A stretch of 7,274 nucleotides of DNA from Hyphomicrobiales bacterium. Its GTDB lineage: Bacteria > Pseudomonadota > Alphaproteobacteria > Rhizobiales > Aestuariivirgaceae. The position numbers were made by a program, and so were the translations under genes. Below are positions 5,842 to 7,274 of the stretch, one piece after another; position 1 is the stretch's first letter; each line of letters begins with the position of its first letter. Location: contig JAIBJH010000135.1 of the NCBI GenBank assembly GCA_020029455.1, positions 1 to 7,274 of the forward strand, in the 5' to 3' direction. The notes under the pieces were generated by a model. It had not been told where the DNA came from. It did no database searches and worked only from the letters and a program-made list of their open reading frames with translations.

Positions 5842-6150
5842 ATGATTAAAGTGATGTCGCTTATGAAGCGCAAGGACGGGATGAGCTTTGAGGACTTCCG
5901 CTCATGGCTGGAAAAGGACCATCCAAAGCTTGCCAAAAACATTCCCGGCATGCGCAAGTACACAGTGAACATCCTGGCAAAAGCCAATGATGAATTGCCC
6001 TTCGACGGCGTGAGCGAAATGTGGTTCGACAATGAAGCAGCCATTGCCGAAAGCTTTGGTACGGATGGCGGCAAGGCTGCCGGCGGCGATGCGGCTGCCC
6101 ATTGCTCAAATCGCGTGCGTTTGGTGATGAACGAACACGTGCAGTGGTGA
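5842..6150 (+). CDS. EthD-family small protein (dimeric alpha+beta barrel fold)
   Basis: A 102-aa protein with the EthD pattern: an N-terminal strand MIKVMSLMKRK, then GMSFEDFRSWLEKDHPKLAKNIPGMRKYTVN (residues 13-43) with the characteristic H27-P28 and PG motif. Then come SEMWFDNEAAIAESFGTDGG and a C-terminal strand. The family is a ferredoxin-like dimeric barrel. It is named for a protein needed in ethyl tert-butyl ether breakdown whose reaction is not established, and relatives include small isomerases, cyclases and decarboxylases. The start has AAGGAAAAG at 5829-5837 and lies 25 nt after the second Mo-subunit gene, so it belongs to the operon. Its place between the catalytic subunits and the maturation genes suggests it acts on the substrate or product of the hydroxylase, or assists the enzyme. 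Which of these applies is not shown. Confidence 0.8.
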   Translation: MIKVMSLMKRKDGMSFEDFRSWLEKDHPKLAKNIPGMRKYTVNILAKANDELPFDGVSEMWFDNEAAIAESFGTDGGKAAGGDAAAHCSNRVRLVMNEHVQW

Positions 6151-6186
6151 TATCCGGATGAGCTTGTTTGCAGGGTCGGTAAAGAA

Positions 6187-7041
6187 ATGACCGCCGCGTT
6201 ATCCTATGACCGCCTTGCAAGCGAACTTGCCCGCGAGGGCTACTTTGCCGATGAAACTTTGCTGACAGCGCTTTACCTGGCGGTGGAACTGGGCAAGCCC
6301 CTACTGCTGGAAGGCGCTCCCGGTGTTGGTAAAACCCAGGTTGCGAAATCGCTTGCCAAGGTTTTGAGGCGCGAATGCATCCGGCTTCAATGCTATGAAG
6401 GCATAGATTCCTCGAAAGCGCTTTACGATTGGGACCATGCGCGTCAACTCCTGCATGTCCGGGTGACCGAGCGCGGCGGCCCCATCGAAACAAAGGACCT
6501 TTTTGCGCCCGAGTTTATGATTGAGATGCCGCTCATGAAGGCCCTCAAACACCCGGAAACAACTGTCCTGCTCATCGACGAAATCGACCGCGCCGATGAT
6601 GCCTTCGAGGCGTTGCTGCTGGAATTCCTGTCTGACTACCAGATTTCAATTCCCGAGATTGGAACCATCACGGCGGCAAAGCCGGTGATCACAATTCTCA
6701 CCTCAAATCGCACTCGCGAATTGCATGATGCCTTGCGGCGGCGTTGCCTTTACCACTGGATCGACTATCCCGACCAAGCGAGGGAGCGCGCCATTGTGGA
6801 GCGCCACGCACCGGGCGTTACATCTGAAGCCGCTGAAAGGCTTGTGGCGGCCATTGCCGGCATTCGCCGCCTGCCGCTTCTCAAGAAACCCAGCACGGCC
6901 GAAAGCATTGACTGGGCCCAGGCTGCAATAGCCCTCACCCGGCAGGGCAATGACTGGCCCGATGCCTTGAAGAGATCCATAGGACTGATCATCAAGGACC
7001 CGGAAGACATGGCCGCGGTTCTGGCTGCCGGAGTGGTTTGA
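6187..7041 (+). CDS. coxD: MoxR/CoxD-type AAA+ ATPase, Mo-centre maturation chaperone
   Basis: A 284-aa protein with a complete MoxR-type AAA+ core: Walker A GAPGVGKT (residues 43-50), Walker B LLIDEID (128-134, D131 and E132), sensor-1 region LTSNRTRELHDALRRRC with N174, and arginines 184-186 where the arginine finger is expected. In Oligotropha carboxidovorans CoxD is an AAA+ ATPase needed to install sulfur (and copper) in the CO-dehydrogenase Mo centre. Homologues accompany many other Mo hydroxylases, so a remodelling role for this operon's enzyme is the likely job. Copper is not expected, because the active-site cysteine motif of CO dehydrogenase is absent. It is 36 nt after the EthD gene, with only a weak AAAGAA ribosome site. 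A CoxE-type partner follows directly, the usual MoxR-VWA pairing. Confidence 0.9.
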   Translation: MTAALSYDRLASELAREGYFADETLLTALYLAVELGKPLLLEGAPGVGKTQVAKSLAKVLRRECIRLQCYEGIDSSKALYDWDHARQLLHVRVTERGGPIETKDLFAPEFMIEMPLMKALKHPETTVLLIDEIDRADDAFEALLLEFLSDYQISIPEIGTITAAKPVITILTSNRTRELHDALRRRCLYHWIDYPDQARERAIVERHAPGVTSEAAERLVAAIAGIRRLPLLKKPSTAESIDWAQAAIALTRQGNDWPDALKRSIGLIIKDPEDMAAVLAAGVV

Positions 7042-7274
7042 ATGACCCGCCGCGAAATTCAGGCGGAAAAGCTTCTCTTGGGCTTTCCGCGCGCGCTGCG
7101 TGAGGCGGGCCTCGGCGTTGATCCCGCACGGACAATAGATTTTCTCAGGGTCTGCAAGGCAATGCCGCTTCACTCGCTGTCGGTGCTGTCGCGGCTTGGA
7201 CGCATCACGCTCACAGGTTCGCAAGATGAATTTCCGGTCTATGACCGGGTCTTCAAATCCTGGTTTGCCGGCGA
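7042..7274 (+). CDS. coxE: CoxE-type VWA-domain protein, N-terminal part only
   Basis: ATG 7042 follows the TGA of the ATPase gene with no gap (TGAATG), so translation is probably coupled. The visible 77 residues read GFPRALREAGLGVDPARTIDFLRVCKAMPL, then LSRLGRITLTGSQDEFPVYDRVFKSWFAG. This is the helical N-terminal region that precedes the VWA domain in CoxE-like proteins: the 'LRaaGl.v.par' opening and 'd.fpvydr.F..wf' are typical. The VWA domain itself, with its metal-ion-dependent adhesion motif, lies beyond the window. CoxE homologues pair with MoxR/CoxD ATPases and take part in Mo-cofactor maturation of the hydroxylase. The identification rests on pattern and gene order. The frame is open to the edge. 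Confidence 0.82.
   Translation, partial: MTRREIQAEKLLLGFPRALREAGLGVDPARTIDFLRVCKAMPLHSLSVLSRLGRITLTGSQDEFPVYDRVFKSWFAG

Overview
The window looks like chromosomal DNA of an alphaproteobacterium, probably of the Hyphomicrobiales/Rhizobiales. The grounds are moderately high GC coding sequence, tightly packed Shine-Dalgarno-led genes, and the protein families and gene order. No rRNA, tRNA, CRISPR array or complete mobile element is visible. The taxonomic call is inference from protein style and not from a marker gene.

Left part (1-871, minus strand): the 5' portion of a HyfB-type (hydrogenase-4 component B, NuoL/M-like) membrane proton-channel subunit runs off the left edge. It is preceded by a small XRE-family regulator whose stop overlaps the hyfB-like GTG start (GTGA). 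The regulator has a recognisable sigma70-type promoter with a 17-nt near-palindrome over its -10 box.

Spacer (872-1283): about 410 nt without an intact gene. It contains a short plus-strand fragment (974-1048) that reads like the first codons of dusA (tRNA-dihydrouridine synthase A) and then breaks off. The 5' end of dusA is a known target of a family of integrases, so this may be the scar of a genomic-island junction. A weak minus-strand terminator candidate lies next to the gntR end.

Right part (1284-7274): a GntR/FCD-family regulator (minus) is divergent from a plus-strand operon. The operon has a near-consensus promoter (TTGACA, 17-nt spacer, GATAAT), with another 17-nt near-palindrome over the -10. 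Its genes are: an FAD subunit (CoxM type), a [2Fe-2S] subunit (CoxS type), a molybdopterin subunit split into two overlapping genes (458 and 337 aa), an EthD-family small protein, a MoxR/CoxD-type AAA+ ATPase and the start of a CoxE-type VWA protein.

Together these encode a xanthine-dehydrogenase-family molybdenum hydroxylase: substrate is hydroxylated at Mo, and electrons pass through two [2Fe-2S] clusters to FAD. CoxD and CoxE homologues are present to mature the Mo centre. The enzyme lacks the CO-dehydrogenase active-site signature (AYXCSFR), so 'cox' here describes architecture and not substrate. The divided Mo subunit resembles the NdhL/NdhM division of nicotinate dehydrogenase. The true substrate, the role of the EthD protein and the GntR effector cannot be read from the sequence; a small organic acid or heterocycle is the simplest guess.
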